DNA of 64,000 bases from Natrinema amylolyticum (GCF_020515625.1 NZ_JAIWPJ010000001.1:1736001-1800000), one strand, 5' to 3'. Numbered from the stretch's first letter, positions 39,342-48,024 are shown. The notes: generated by a model from the sequence alone, not told the origin. Made by a program: numbers and translations.

Positions 39342-40499
39342 TCAGTGTCCGTCCGCGCCGGACTTCTCGAAGAGGTGCTGGAAGACGGTCCGCTCGGCCT
39401 TGCGGAGGTGCTGATTGAGGGTCTGGCGGGTGACCCCGAACCGGTCCGCCAACTCGTCGCCGGTGCTGGTCCGCGGTGTGTCGAAGTAGCCGCTGAAGTA
39501 GGCGGCATCGAGTGCGGCCAGCTGTCGGTCGGTGAGCGCGTCCGCGACGATGTCGTACAGCAGTTGGGGTGAGTAGACGAGTTCCTCGGCGACCAGTTCG
39601 GCCTCGGGGTGAAACCGCCGGATCTCGTCGCCGGCCTGCCGGTGGTCCACGTCGCCGGGGAGTTCGCCGCGGAACCTGACCTCGTCGGACGCGATAACGA
39701 TTTCGCGGGGGCGGCCGCCGAGCGCAGAGAACACGTGGGCGACCGTCTCCGAGTCCGAGTGGGCTTCGATGCGATTGTAGCCGTCGACCGAACTGAGCAA
39801 CCGCGCGTCGAGGTAGTGGGGCACCTCTTCGACGGCCGTAACGAACTCGCTCGCGGTGAGATCCGACGTCCCCATGTACTGAACGGTGGTCCCGTCGGGG
39901 AGTGAGACGACGGAATCGATGTCGATCCACATCCGTTCGTCCTCGACCCGCAGCGAGGGCGGAACCGCCGATTCGTCCGCGCGGAACTCGAGCAGTCTGA
40001 CGTGGTCGCTGGTCAGTCGCTCCTCGTGGCGCTTCAGCGCTGTTACGTCCTCGAACGCGAAGACGACGAACTCGACGCCGCCGTCTTCGTCGAACAGCGG
40101 TGCGGCGTTGCTCGAGAACCACCGTTCGGTGCCGTCCGGGAGTTCGATCCAGTGTTCGAACCCCGACTCGGGATCGCCCGACTCGAAGACGCGCGTGACG
40201 GGATGGTCATCCACGGAGACGGGTGTCCCGTCGTCGTAGCAGATGGTCCACTCGGACGAATCGTACGGACGGCCGACGAGCTCCTCGCGCGAGAGCCCGA
40301 GCGTCTCCGACGCGCGGTCGGTAGCGAAGGCGATACCGCCCGTCGAATCGATCACGAGGGCGGCGACCGGACACGCGTCGAAGAACCGTCGCGCGAGGTC
40401 CGCGGGAAGCGCCTGGGGAGAGGCGTTCTCGCGATCGCGCTCGTTCGTCTCCCGCTCCGACGAATCGTCGTGAAAGTCGCCCGTTGGCGAGTCCGTCAT
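39342..40499 (-). CDS. PAS-domain Bat-type transcriptional regulator (bacterioopsin-activator HTH)
   Basis: A 385-residue cytoplasmic regulator. Residues about 35-158 form a PAS domain (FFDACPVAALVIDSTGGIAFATDRASETLG... EHWIELPDGTERWFSSNAAPLFDEDG). A linker/GAF-like Bat domain covers about 165-320. The HTH_10 DNA-binding domain is LTDRQLAALDAAYFSGYF... ADRFGVTRQTLNQHLRKAERTVF, at the C-terminus. It lacks the zinc/redox cysteines of some Bat proteins. It lies just upstream of the HalOD1 gene (46 bases), suggesting an operon. The ligand and target genes are unknown. Confidence 0.88.
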   Translation of the reverse strand: MTDSPTGDFHDDSSERETNERDRENASPQALPADLARRFFDACPVAALVIDSTGGIAFATDRASETLGLSREELVGRPYDSSEWTICYDDGTPVSVDDHPVTRVFESGDPESGFEHWIELPDGTERWFSSNAAPLFDEDGGVEFVVFAFEDVTALKRHEERLTSDHVRLLEFRADESAVPPSLRVEDERMWIDIDSVVSLPDGTTVQYMGTSDLTASEFVTAVEEVPHYLDARLLSSVDGYNRIEAHSDSETVAHVFSALGGRPREIVIASDEVRFRGELPGDVDHRQAGDEIRRFHPEAELVAEELVYSPQLLYDIVADALTDRQLAALDAAYFSGYFDTPRTSTGDELADRFGVTRQTLNQHLRKAERTVFQHLFEKSGADGH

Positions 40500-40630
40500 T
40501 GCGCCGCTGTCCGCTCGCTGTCCGCGGGGGTCACCTCGAGGCGATCGCTCGCCGGTTCAGGGGATAGATACCGGTTCATAGCACCGATACGGTGCCGACG
40601 GATAAATGCGTACCACCGGTCCCGTTCCTG

Positions 40631-41611
40631 TCACGTCGATCGACGCCGTTCCGCCGGAAAGAGGCGCTCCGGAAGGTACGCGGAGACGACCCAGTTCGGA
40701 GCGTTGACCACCTCGTTGAGTTTCAGATCGACGGCGGCCGAGCACAGGATATAGGCGTCGCTCCGGTCGAGTCCGCGTTCGTCGTGCAGGTGGTCGACCA
40801 TGTTCCGGACGGCCGTTCTGGTCGCCGTCATCAGGTCGTCCGCGATCCCCGTCGTCCCGTACATCGGCTCGTCTCGGCCGCTCGGCGTGAACGGTCCCGC
40901 GGTCTCGAACTGGGGCTGGTCGATCGACAGGTCCGACCGGAGATCGAACCGACAGGTGACGTCCATCGGCGCCTCGATTCCGGTCCCGCAGACTTCGCCG
41001 TCCCCCTGCGCGGCGTGTCCGTCGCCGACGCTGAACAGGGCGTCGTCGACCGCGACGGGGAGGTACAGCGTCGCGCCCGCCGTGAGTTGTTTGATGTCCA
41101 CGTTCCCGCCGACCGACCGCGGCGGGAACGTCTCGTGGGTGCCGTCCTCGGCGGGTGCGACGCCGAGCACGCCGGGAAACGGATCGAGCGGGACCTCGAT
41201 GTCGTTCGCGAACCGAGCGACATCGCCGTCGAACTCCCAGACGTATAGCGCCGGCTCCGGGAACTCGTCGGCCAGGAGCCCGAGCTCCGCCTCGCCCGGG
41301 AGGACCAGCGTGTACCCCCAGCCCCGGTGGTCGACCTCGAGCAGTTCGATCTCGAGGACGTCGCCCGGCCGAGCGCCGTCGATCGCGACGGGGCCGGTCA
41401 GCGTGTGGACCCGGTCGACATCGAGGTCGGCGACGTCGGCGACGGTCGAATCGGGGCCGAGCTGCCCGCCCGTCGAATCCCTGCATGCGAAGCGGACGAT
41501 GTCGCCGGGCTCGATCGTCTGGACCGGCTCGAGGGTATTGTCCCACGCGCTGTGGATCGCCTCGTCGTCGGCAGCTATCTCGTACGTTGTCGCGTCGTGT
41601 CCGCTCGACAT
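40631..41611 (-). CDS. Acetamidase/formamidase family protein
   Basis: A 326-residue amidohydrolase of the FmdA_AmdA family. Landmarks: HSAWDNTLEPVQTIEPGDIVRF, THTGPV-like HTLTGPVAIDGARPGDVLEIELLEV, HETFPPRSVGGNVDIKQL, and the conserved FSVGDGHAAQGDGEVCGTGIE. It hydrolyses short amides such as formamide or acetamide to ammonia in characterised members; the natural substrate here is unknown. The start at 41611 is the first ATG after the upstream stop. It is convergent with nothing immediate and lies downstream of pdxT on the same strand. Confidence 0.9.
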   Translation of the reverse strand: MSSGHDATTYEIAADDEAIHSAWDNTLEPVQTIEPGDIVRFACRDSTGGQLGPDSTVADVADLDVDRVHTLTGPVAIDGARPGDVLEIELLEVDHRGWGYTLVLPGEAELGLLADEFPEPALYVWEFDGDVARFANDIEVPLDPFPGVLGVAPAEDGTHETFPPRSVGGNVDIKQLTAGATLYLPVAVDDALFSVGDGHAAQGDGEVCGTGIEAPMDVTCRFDLRSDLSIDQPQFETAGPFTPSGRDEPMYGTTGIADDLMTATRTAVRNMVDHLHDERGLDRSDAYILCSAAVDLKLNEVVNAPNWVVSAYLPERLFPAERRRST

Positions 41612-41687
41612 GTAACCTCAGCACATCGCGTGCCGGGATAAAACAGTCGCCCGCCTCGCCTCCCTGCCGCAGTCTCCGCTGGGCCGA

Positions 41688-42305
41688 CTACTGCGCGTCC
41701 TCGAGCGCCGGTACCGCTGCGGCCTCGTTCTCGAAGAAGGCCAACCCGTGGATCCGGCTGTCCGGGGTCAGTTCGGGGTGGAAGGAGGTCCCGACGACGG
41801 GACCGTCTCGGACCGCGACCGGGCGGTCGTCCCACGACGCGAGCACGTCGGCGTCGCCGACCGAATCGATGACGGGTGCGCGGATGAACACCGCCGGATA
41901 CGGGTCGTCGAGACCCGCGACCGCGAGCGGTGCTTCGAAGCTGTCCGTCTGTCGGCCGAAGGCGTTGCGCTCGACGCCAACGTCGAGCAGTCCAAGTTCG
42001 TCGACCCGGTCGTCGCCGGCGTCGCTCGAGGCGACGATCAGGCCGGCACAGGTCGCGAGCAGGGGTTTTCCGGCGGCGACGTGCTCCCGAATTTCGGGGG
42101 CGATCCCCTCGCTGTGGATCAGTCGGGAGATGGTCGTCGATTCGCCGCCGGGCATCGCGAGCAGGTCGCAGTCGGGGACGATCCCGGAGTCCCGGATTTC
42201 CCGAACCGTAATCTGGCGGTCGCGAGCCGCGGCGGCGCGTTCGATGGCGGCCGCGTGTTCCTCGACGTCGCCCTGGACCGCGACGACGCCGGCAGTCAGT
42301 GACAT
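41688..42305 (-). CDS. pdxT: Pyridoxal 5'-phosphate synthase glutaminase subunit
   Basis: A 205-residue class I glutamine amidotransferase that supplies ammonia to PdxS in the DXP-independent vitamin B6 pathway. Visible motifs: AGVVAVQGDVEEHAAAIERA, LAMPGGESTTISRLI, the nucleophile in LLATCAGLIV (Cys80) and the catalytic His and Glu in GTSFHPELTPD. The ATG at 42305 gives the normal short N-terminus. pdxS is not adjacent, as in many haloarchaea. The divergent neighbour is a pyridoxamine-oxidase-like protein. Confidence 0.94.
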   Translation of the reverse strand: MSLTAGVVAVQGDVEEHAAAIERAAAARDRQITVREIRDSGIVPDCDLLAMPGGESTTISRLIHSEGIAPEIREHVAAGKPLLATCAGLIVASSDAGDDRVDELGLLDVGVERNAFGRQTDSFEAPLAVAGLDDPYPAVFIRAPVIDSVGDADVLASWDDRPVAVRDGPVVGTSFHPELTPDSRIHGLAFFENEAAAVPALEDAQ

Positions 42306-42409
42306 GACCGCGGGTACGAACGGTGCGGTGAAAAAGTTCGCGCCACGGGACCGGCGCGCCGGCACCGCCATGGCGGTCGCTTTTGCCGTTCCCCGTCGGC
42401 GATACGACC

Positions 42410-42811
42410 GTGACGACGGTCCCACCGACGGCGGAACGGCTCCTCGAGAGCGAGCCGCTGATGGCGCATCTGGGAACCTGCGTCGAGGGGCGACCCCACG
42501 TCGCGCCGGTCTGGTACCGCTACGCGGACGAGACGGTCGAGATCGTGACGACGGGTCGGAAACTGGCGAACGTTCGACGGAACCCGCGAGTCGCACTCTC
42601 GGTACAGAGAGACGAGGCGGGGCACGCGCAGTGGACGGTGACGCTACTCGGGACGGCGACGGTCGTCGAGGACGAGGCCGAGACGGCAGCCGCCCGCCGC
42701 CGGATCAACGAGAAGTACGACGCCGACGCCGACGCCTACGCGGAAAACGCGCTGGTCCGGATCGACGTCGGGTCGGCGACCTACCGGACCTACGACGACG
42801 CGCTCGAGTGA
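42410..42811 (+). CDS. Pyridoxamine 5'-phosphate oxidase-like FMN/F420-binding protein
   Basis: A 133-residue split-barrel protein. Family segments: MAHLGTCVEGRPHVAPVWYRYADETVEIVTTGRKLANVRRNPRVALSVQ and WTVTLLGTATVVEDEAE. The likely start is GTG at 42410 (VTTVPPTAERLLE); a TTG at 42383 is less likely. Proteins of this size bind FMN or F420 and may reduce various substrates, so pyridoxamine is not certain. It is divergent from pdxT, which gives weak contextual support for a link to vitamin B6 metabolism. Confidence 0.8.
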   Translation: MTTVPPTAERLLESEPLMAHLGTCVEGRPHVAPVWYRYADETVEIVTTGRKLANVRRNPRVALSVQRDEAGHAQWTVTLLGTATVVEDEAETAAARRRINEKYDADADAYAENALVRIDVGSATYRTYDDALE

Positions 42812-42824
42812 TCACCGGGCGGCC

Positions 42825-43976
42825 TCACTCGCGTCCCCTGCCCGGCGACGGCTCGCGCAATCCCGGATGCGTCTCGAGTTCGCGGACGCGTCGCATCTGC
42901 GCTCGGAGGTCGGGCGGGCTTCCGGGTACCGAGCGCTCGAGGTCGCTCTCGATGCCGTCGCTGTCCGCACCGTCATCGTCCGCTTCGTCGCTCGCCTCGA
43001 GGTCGTCGAGCGACTTCGGGAACGGCCGGAGGTCCTTGTGAAGCGCGAGGCCGGCGTAGGCACCGTCGCCGATGGCGATGGTGGTCTGGTTCTGGCCGTG
43101 GGTGACGTCGCCGACGGCGTAGACGCCGTCGACGCTGGTCTCCCGGTCCTCGTCGACGGCGATGGCGCCGTCGTCGCGCAGGTCACAGCCGAGATCGGCC
43201 GCGAGGTCGGCGTTGTACGCGGAGCCGTACATCGCGAACCCGCCGAGGTAGTCCCGCTCGGTGCCGTCGGCGAAGGAGAGTCCGCCCAACCACGGCGGCT
43301 CGTCGTCGGGGATCGTGTCGTCCTCGTACGCCGAGACGACCGCCGTGTCGACGACGTCGACCGGATGGGCCTCGAGTTGCCGATCGGTCTCCTGGTCCCA
43401 CTCGGGCTCGCGGTCGTCGAGCAGGAGGTCGACGTCGGCGGTGAAGTTGAGCATCGTCATCGCGACGTGGGCCGCGCTTTCGGTGTGACCGAGCACGAAG
43501 ACCGGCCCGTCGCCCAGCGTGTACGCGTCGCAGTGCAGGCAGTAGTGCAGGCCGCGGCCGGTGAACCGCTCGAGTTCCGACACCTCGGGGCTCCGATCGC
43601 GAAAGCCGGTCGCGAAGACGACCCGCCGGGCGTCGACCGTGGCGTGGGTGGATTCGAGTCGAAATCGGGGGTCGTCGCCGCCGCCCGGAGTGCCGTCGCC
43701 GTCGTCACCCAGTTTCGCCACTGACTCGACGGCGTCCGGGAAGAAGTCTCCGCCGTAGTGCTCGAGCTGGTCGACGGCGTGGGTCGCCAACTGTTCGCCG
43801 GAGACGTTCTCGGAGACGCCCAGCAGGTTGTGGACGTGGGTGACTCTCGCGTGGCGACCGCCTTCCTTCTCGAAGAGCACGGTGCGGTGGCCCAGCCGGG
43901 TCGCGTACAGCGCTGTCGTCAGCCCCGCGGGACCGCCGCCGACGACGGCGACCTCGTACTCGAGTGGATCGCTCAT
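42825..43976 (-). CDS. Thioredoxin reductase-like FAD-dependent oxidoreductase
   Basis: A 383-residue flavoprotein. The N-terminal FAD motif is VAVVGGGPAGLTTALYATRLG, and the redox-active pair sits in GLHYCLHCDAYTLG (CxxC). A second glycine motif (VFVLGHTESAAHVAM) is in the NAD(P)H domain, and the C-terminal FAD motif GVYAVGDVTHGQNQTTIAIGDGA. A disordered acidic tail of about 70 residues follows (EASDEADDDGADSDG...), longer than in standard thioredoxin reductases. The start at 43976 was chosen because the FAD motif begins at residue 8. The electron acceptor is unknown; a thioredoxin gene lies at 54473. Confidence 0.85.
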   Translation of the reverse strand: MSDPLEYEVAVVGGGPAGLTTALYATRLGHRTVLFEKEGGRHARVTHVHNLLGVSENVSGEQLATHAVDQLEHYGGDFFPDAVESVAKLGDDGDGTPGGGDDPRFRLESTHATVDARRVVFATGFRDRSPEVSELERFTGRGLHYCLHCDAYTLGDGPVFVLGHTESAAHVAMTMLNFTADVDLLLDDREPEWDQETDRQLEAHPVDVVDTAVVSAYEDDTIPDDEPPWLGGLSFADGTERDYLGGFAMYGSAYNADLAADLGCDLRDDGAIAVDEDRETSVDGVYAVGDVTHGQNQTTIAIGDGAYAGLALHKDLRPFPKSLDDLEASDEADDDGADSDGIESDLERSVPGSPPDLRAQMRRVRELETHPGLREPSPGRGRE

Positions 43977-44127
43977 GGCAGTCTCGTCGGACGGCCAGCC
44001 GGTTGAGGCTACGCCGTGCATATGCGGCCGGGTCGATCCCGGTGTCACCGCACGCTCGTATCAGACGCAGTGGCAGTCTCGGCAGCGTCGAAAGGGGTTG
44101 AAACGGGCGCGCAGTGGAGGGAAATCC

Positions 44128-45015
44128 ATGAGCCAGTTCCGTGCCGCCGACATCGAGTTCCCGACGGCCGAGACGGACGACGCCGACCTCGAGAACGGAT
44201 CGATCTTCTTCGTTGGGACCGCGACGGTGATCATCGAGTACGCCGGCTTTACGATCCTCACGGATCCGAACTTCCTCCACAGCGGCGATCACGTTCACCT
44301 CGGCTACGGGATCACGTCCCGACGGCGGACCGATCCCGCCATCGAGATCGAGGAGTTGCCGTCGATCGACTTCGTCCTGCTCTCTCACTATCACGGCGAT
44401 CACTTCGACCGCGTGGTCGAAGAGAAACTCGACGAGGACCTGCCGATCGTGACGACCCACCACGCGGCCGAGGAACTCGACGAGAAAGGGTTTCACGAGA
44501 CCTATCCCCTCGAGACCTGGGAGGAGTGTCACCTCCGGAAGGGCGACGCGCGGCTCACGATCACGGCGATGCCCGGCCGCCACGGCCCGCCGGTCGTCTC
44601 GAAGGGGCTCCCCCCGGTGATGGGCAGCATGCTCGAGTTTCGGTCCGACGACGAGGCGGCGAGCCCGGACGAGCCGCCGCTCGTGCGGCTCTACGTCTCT
44701 GGCGATACGGTCGTCTACGACGCGCTCGAGGAGATCCCGGAGCGCTACCCCGAGATCGACCTCGCGTTGCTCCACCTCGGCGGGACGCGGATTCTGGGCG
44801 TTCTCCTGACGATGGACGCCGACCAGGGCGTCGAAGCGGTCGACCTGATCGACGCGGAGACGTCGATCCCGATCCACTACAACGATTACGAGGTGTTTCG
44901 ATCACCGCTCTCGAACTTCAAGGCGGCCGTCGAAAAGGCGGGGCTCGAGGATCGGGTGGACTACCTCGAGCACGGCGAGACCTACGAGTTCGAACCGCCG
45001 TCGGATCGTCGTTAG
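44128..45015 (+). CDS. Metallo-beta-lactamase fold hydrolase
   Basis: A 295-residue MBL-fold enzyme. The metal-binding motif HYHGDHFDRV (HxHxDH) is near residue 89, with later His and Asp ligands in MPGRHGPP, YVSGDTVVYDA and IPIHYNDYEVF. FFVGTATVIIEYAGFTILTDPNF is the typical start of UlaG/YddR-like and NAPE-PLD-like members. Likely a cytoplasmic phosphodiester or lactone hydrolase, substrate unknown. The ATG at 44128 is preferred over a much longer frame because it directly precedes the first beta strand and is preceded by GGAGGGAAAT, a possible ribosome-binding site. Confidence 0.85.
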   Translation: MSQFRAADIEFPTAETDDADLENGSIFFVGTATVIIEYAGFTILTDPNFLHSGDHVHLGYGITSRRRTDPAIEIEELPSIDFVLLSHYHGDHFDRVVEEKLDEDLPIVTTHHAAEELDEKGFHETYPLETWEECHLRKGDARLTITAMPGRHGPPVVSKGLPPVMGSMLEFRSDDEAASPDEPPLVRLYVSGDTVVYDALEEIPERYPEIDLALLHLGGTRILGVLLTMDADQGVEAVDLIDAETSIPIHYNDYEVFRSPLSNFKAAVEKAGLEDRVDYLEHGETYEFEPPSDRR

Positions 45016-45080
45016 ATGCCAGGTGAACGGGCAGTGCGGCAGACCTCTGTGTCACTTCGGCTTCGAGCAACCGGTGTGCG

Positions 45081-45204
45081 GTGGCGCGCGCTGAACCGCA
45101 GTGAGCGACCAGCGAACTGCGGTTCGATCTGTGCGAGGGATGAGCGAACGAAGTGAGTGAATCGGTTGGGGAGGGCGTGGAAATCCCCGTTGCCACGATA
45201 GCAG
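45081..45204 (+). repeat. Structured non-coding repeat element, copy E (forward)
   Basis: The most compact complete copy. It starts GTGGCGCGCGCTG and ends CGTTGCCACGATAGCAG. A perfect 9-base stem, AACCGCAGT (45094-45102) with ACTGCGGTT (45116-45124), is followed by GTGCGAGGGATGAGCGA and GAATCGGTTGGGGAGGGCG, the latter with a GGGGA/TCCCC hairpin. It lies between convergent gene ends (MBL hydrolase and deoxyhypusine synthase), 36 bases from copy F. Confidence 0.88.
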
Positions 45205-45240
45205 AGCCACTGTGTTCGTTTCAGTCTCACCGACGACGAG

Positions 45241-45390
45241 CGTCCTGCTCATGCTGGCAACACGGAGTAGCCACGCCCTCCCCAGCCGATTGCGGTCCTC
45301 GCTCCCGCTGGTCGCTGTGGTCCTCATCCCTCGCGCAGTTTCGGTCCGCGTCTCACTGATCGTTCGACGCGGCCCAGCGCGCGCCACTGC
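45241..45390 (-). repeat. Structured non-coding repeat element, copy F (reverse)
   Basis: Read on the minus strand it starts CAGTGGCGCGCGCTG and ends GTTGCCAGCATGAGCA, a slightly altered tail. The first hairpin is CCGCGTC with GACGCGG (plus-strand 45346-45352 and 45366-45372) and can be extended with one mismatch. The core CTGCGCGAGGGATGA and AATCGGCTGGGGAGGGCG are intact. Tail-to-tail partner of copy E. The remaining bases of the 45016-45472 gap show no coding sequence. Confidence 0.85.
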
Positions 45391-45472
45391 ACGTCGGTTA
45401 ACCAGTCTCGAGCCGATGCGGTACGCATCGAGGGCGAGCGCAGTGGTGTCGTCTCCCGCGAGCGCCGTGCGA

Positions 45473-46513
45473 TCAGTTTTCGAGTCGTTCGCGCGCGGCG
45501 GCGACCACCAGCGGGAGCGTAATCGTCGCGTCGGCGTAGACCGAGACGTTGTCGGCGTCCTTCTCGAGTTTGCCCCACGAGCGGGCCTCGTCGAGCGTCG
45601 CGCCGGAGAGGCCGCCGGTCTGCTTGGGATCCATGGTCAACTGGACGGCGTAATCGTAGGCGTCGGGCGAGACGAGCATCGTCTGGAGGGTGAAGTTCTT
45701 GGGGACGCCGCCGCCGACGACGAACGCGCCGGCCTCGTCGGCCTCGAAGGCGATATCGGTAAGCGGTGTCATGTCGGCCAGCGCGTCCAACGTGAACGCT
45801 CCGGTCTGGGAGTACATCCACGCCTGCAGGCCGAGCACGGAGTCTTGGACGGCCGGACAGTAGATCGGCACATCGTTCTCGTACGCGGCGGCAGCGATGC
45901 CGGCATCCTCTTCGATCTCGTCGCGCTCGTTGACCTCGGCGTTGGCTCGGCCGAGTTCCTCGGTGAGCCGCTGGATCGAGACCGCGCCCTCTTCTTCGCA
46001 CTCGGCCTCGAGCACCGGAAAGACCTCGTCGCGCAGGTGGGACTCGAACGTCGCGAAGAACTCCTGTGGGAGGTAGACGTTGTAGATGCGGTCGACGCCC
46101 TCGTCGCGCAGGGTCTCGTCGTGTTCGCGTTCGGTTTTCCCCTCGGCGTGGACCGCGCCGTGGTGGTGTTTGCCGCCGATGGCCTCGATGGCGTCGTGGG
46201 TGAGGTTCGCGCCGGTCGTCACGAGAACGTCGATGTGGCCGTCCCGGATCAGGTCCGCGACGATCGCGCGCATCCCCGTCGGGACCATCGCGCCCGCGAG
46301 GCCGAAGAAGACGGTCACGTCGTCGTCGAACATCGACTCGGTCACGTCGACGGCCTCGTGGAGGTCCGCCGCGCCGACGCCGGCGTTGCCGTACTCGCCC
46401 GCGAGTTCGCCGACCGTCATCCCCGCGCGGACTTCGGCGTGGCCGACCGGATCGTGCGAGAAGGTCTCCCGTTCGGGGTCGTGGTGGTCGTCGTGATCGT
46501 GGTCGTTGCTCAT
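45473..46513 (-). CDS. dys: Deoxyhypusine synthase
   Basis: A 346-residue NAD-dependent enzyme that transfers an aminobutyl (or, in haloarchaea, possibly an agmatine-derived) group to aIF5A lysine. Family motifs: FFGLAGAMVPTGMRAIVADLI, VLVTTGANLTHDAIEAIGG, IAAAAYENDVPIYCPAVQDSVLGLQAW and FVVGGGVPKNFTLQ, which includes the nucleophilic lysine. A His/Asp-rich N-terminus precedes the domain. The start at 46513 was chosen because the residues before it are basic. Its target aIF5A and a SpeB-like partner are at 16864-18089. Confidence 0.95.
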   Translation of the reverse strand: MSNDHDHDDHHDPERETFSHDPVGHAEVRAGMTVGELAGEYGNAGVGAADLHEAVDVTESMFDDDVTVFFGLAGAMVPTGMRAIVADLIRDGHIDVLVTTGANLTHDAIEAIGGKHHHGAVHAEGKTEREHDETLRDEGVDRIYNVYLPQEFFATFESHLRDEVFPVLEAECEEEGAVSIQRLTEELGRANAEVNERDEIEEDAGIAAAAYENDVPIYCPAVQDSVLGLQAWMYSQTGAFTLDALADMTPLTDIAFEADEAGAFVVGGGVPKNFTLQTMLVSPDAYDYAVQLTMDPKQTGGLSGATLDEARSWGKLEKDADNVSVYADATITLPLVVAAARERLEN

Positions 46514-46729
46514 GTTCACGCGTCCGCAAGCCAGCGGTTTCAACGTCGCGATTCCCTCGGTCCGTCGCCTCGCACATCGCGATACCGGGGACGCGGTGTC
46601 GCGACGATCAGTGCTACGAGCGTTCCGATCACGGGGATCCGCAATGCGACCACCGGCCGTATCGGCTCTTCAGCAGCGGTTCCACACTACCGAATGTACT
46701 CATCTTCGTGCCGGAAATTCCCACTACAT

Positions 46730-46903
46730 TCAATGATATACTATTCCAATGAAATTTATAATTGTTCCTATGATGGAGAATATGGCACCAAGTACAAAAA
46801 GAACGGCAAACTCATTAAGTAATATTAATATCTGGAAACAAATAACGCCCATAATTGTTATTTGTAGCCCGGCAAAATTGAGCCATCCGAATTTTGGACT
46901 CAT
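46730..46903 (-). CDS. 57-residue two-helix membrane protein (putative)
   Basis: A short frame, almost wholly hydrophobic (MSPKFGWLNFAGLQITIMGV, then FQILILLNEFAVLFVLGAIF, then a second helix ending IVYH). It begins 60 bases after the stop of the Tat-exported protein gene upstream on the same strand, so the two may form a unit. AT-rich codon use matches its neighbour. Chance hydrophobic frames occur in AT-rich DNA, so the call is uncertain, though an uninterrupted 57-codon frame with a charged start and end is suggestive. Function unknown; a small partner or immunity protein is one possibility. Confidence 0.45.
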   Translation of the reverse strand: MSPKFGWLNFAGLQITIMGVICFQILILLNEFAVLFVLGAIFSIIGTIINFIGIVYH

Positions 46904-46962
46904 CTATAGTAGATACACAGTCACTACGTCTATTTGTATTATAGTGCCCGAATATATTTATG

Positions 46963-47862
46963 CTATATTATCTCTGCTTGACTCATCTCCAAGTTAGTAC
47001 CATCATCAGAGGTTGTAATCGTGGAATCGTTCACCTGCCAGTCAGGAGAAAACTCGAGGGCAGGGCCGTCCGAACTGAATGATACCGATGGGTTAATCGA
47101 AATATTTGCCCAAGCGTGAGTGTATGCTACATTTATTACACGGTCTTCCGGATCCCAGTCTCCAACAGGTTCTAAATAAAGTCCGCAATTAGTACCATAA
47201 ACTTCATCTTCCTCCTCTTCATCAAGCCCCTTGTATACGGTGCAATTCGGTAGGGAATCCTCCCAATCAAGAAATGCTTCTTTGTCATCTATATTAAACC
47301 CGGTTCTACCCCTGCTGGGGTCGTGGACATCCTCATTCCATTCTGAATGCTTTGGTGTACTCATAGCGTTTTCCCCACCTCCAAATGCAAGTTCAAAAAA
47401 TTCGTTTTGGAAGGAGTTCCAAGCAATTCCTACTGCGTCGTTGGGGTCCGCTCCGGAGCTTTTGTTATTCCATCTCCCTCGCAGACATTTCACTCTGTAA
47501 TCGTACGAAGTTTCTACAAATATACCCACTCTGTCATTGAATCCTTCTTGTACCCCAAGAAGTTCTACTGTTATACCACCGTCTTGGGGGTCCTCTATTT
47601 TTTGGGTGCCAACACTACCACTCGTGTTAGCTTCATTGACACCTAATTTGATTGATTTCGTGAATTCTTTTGATCCAGTACGATAGCCATTGTCTTCGAG
47701 GAAATCCGTAGCCGCTTCTATTCCTTTTTTATCTCTGATTTCATTTGCTTTCTTCATGTCACCCTTTATATTGCTACTCTCACTGGATCTTGCAGTACTA
47801 ACTGTCGCTCCCATGCTGATAGTACCGACACCAATCGTTTGCAACAATTTCCTCCGTTGCAT
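46963..47862 (-). CDS. AT-rich Tat-exported protein of unknown function
   Basis: A 299-residue protein with a Tat-type signal, MQRRKLLQTIGVGTISMG, then a short Ser-rich linker. The mature part is acidic, with Asp/Glu-rich stretches (GLDEEEEDEVYG), and holds four or five cysteines (CLRG, PNCTVYKG, GTNCGLY). No known domain is recognised. GC content is far below the core genome. The gene follows an AT-rich promoter-like stretch, with ATTATATC about 25 bases before its ATG, so it should be leaderless. It resembles in length and style, but not clearly in sequence, the other exported protein at 58904-59803. Confidence 0.7.
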   Translation of the reverse strand: MQRRKLLQTIGVGTISMGATVSTARSSESSNIKGDMKKANEIRDKKGIEAATDFLEDNGYRTGSKEFTKSIKLGVNEANTSGSVGTQKIEDPQDGGITVELLGVQEGFNDRVGIFVETSYDYRVKCLRGRWNNKSSGADPNDAVGIAWNSFQNEFFELAFGGGENAMSTPKHSEWNEDVHDPSRGRTGFNIDDKEAFLDWEDSLPNCTVYKGLDEEEEDEVYGTNCGLYLEPVGDWDPEDRVINVAYTHAWANISINPSVSFSSDGPALEFSPDWQVNDSTITTSDDGTNLEMSQAEII

Positions 47863-47869
47863 ACATGCA

Positions 47870-47960
47870 ATATTTTCTTGATATAATGTAATATTTTATA
47901 TTTTATATATTTACATTTATTTAGACTTATTTAGTTCTATAATGTATTTTATGAAATACG
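47870..47960 (-). promoter_or_regulatory. AT-rich promoter region of the exported protein gene
   Basis: This 90-base stretch is almost pure A/T, with several TATA-like cores (AATATTTTATATTTTATATA). It lies directly upstream of the ATG at 47862 and differs sharply in base composition from the surrounding chromosome. Confidence 0.4.
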
Positions 47961-47984
47961 CTCCTATCTGCCAACGGATCGCCA

Positions 47985-48024
47985 TCAGAACCCCGTTGGG
48001 ACCTCGAGGTACATCGTCTCGAAG
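47985..48024 (-). repeat. Duplicated 40-base 3' end of nif3
   Basis: Bases 47985-48024 match 48494-48533, the last 40 bases of nif3 including its stop codon, at 33 of 40 positions by direct comparison. The stretch adjoins the AT-rich insertion. Partial duplication of a gene's 3' end is a classic mark of site-specific integration or of recombination at an attachment site. No integrase or tRNA is visible here. Confidence 0.7.

Noticed and set aside
46540-46689. Short frame upstream of deoxyhypusine synthase with one hydrophobic helix (ALRIPVIGTLVALIVATPRP)
   Set aside because: It lacks a good start codon, ends inside the promoter region of dys and may be a fragment of an old membrane gene; evidence too weak.
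46749-46997. 82-residue plus-strand frame opposite the exported protein and small membrane protein
   Set aside because: Antisense to two minus-strand frames with better composition; no promoter or motifs.
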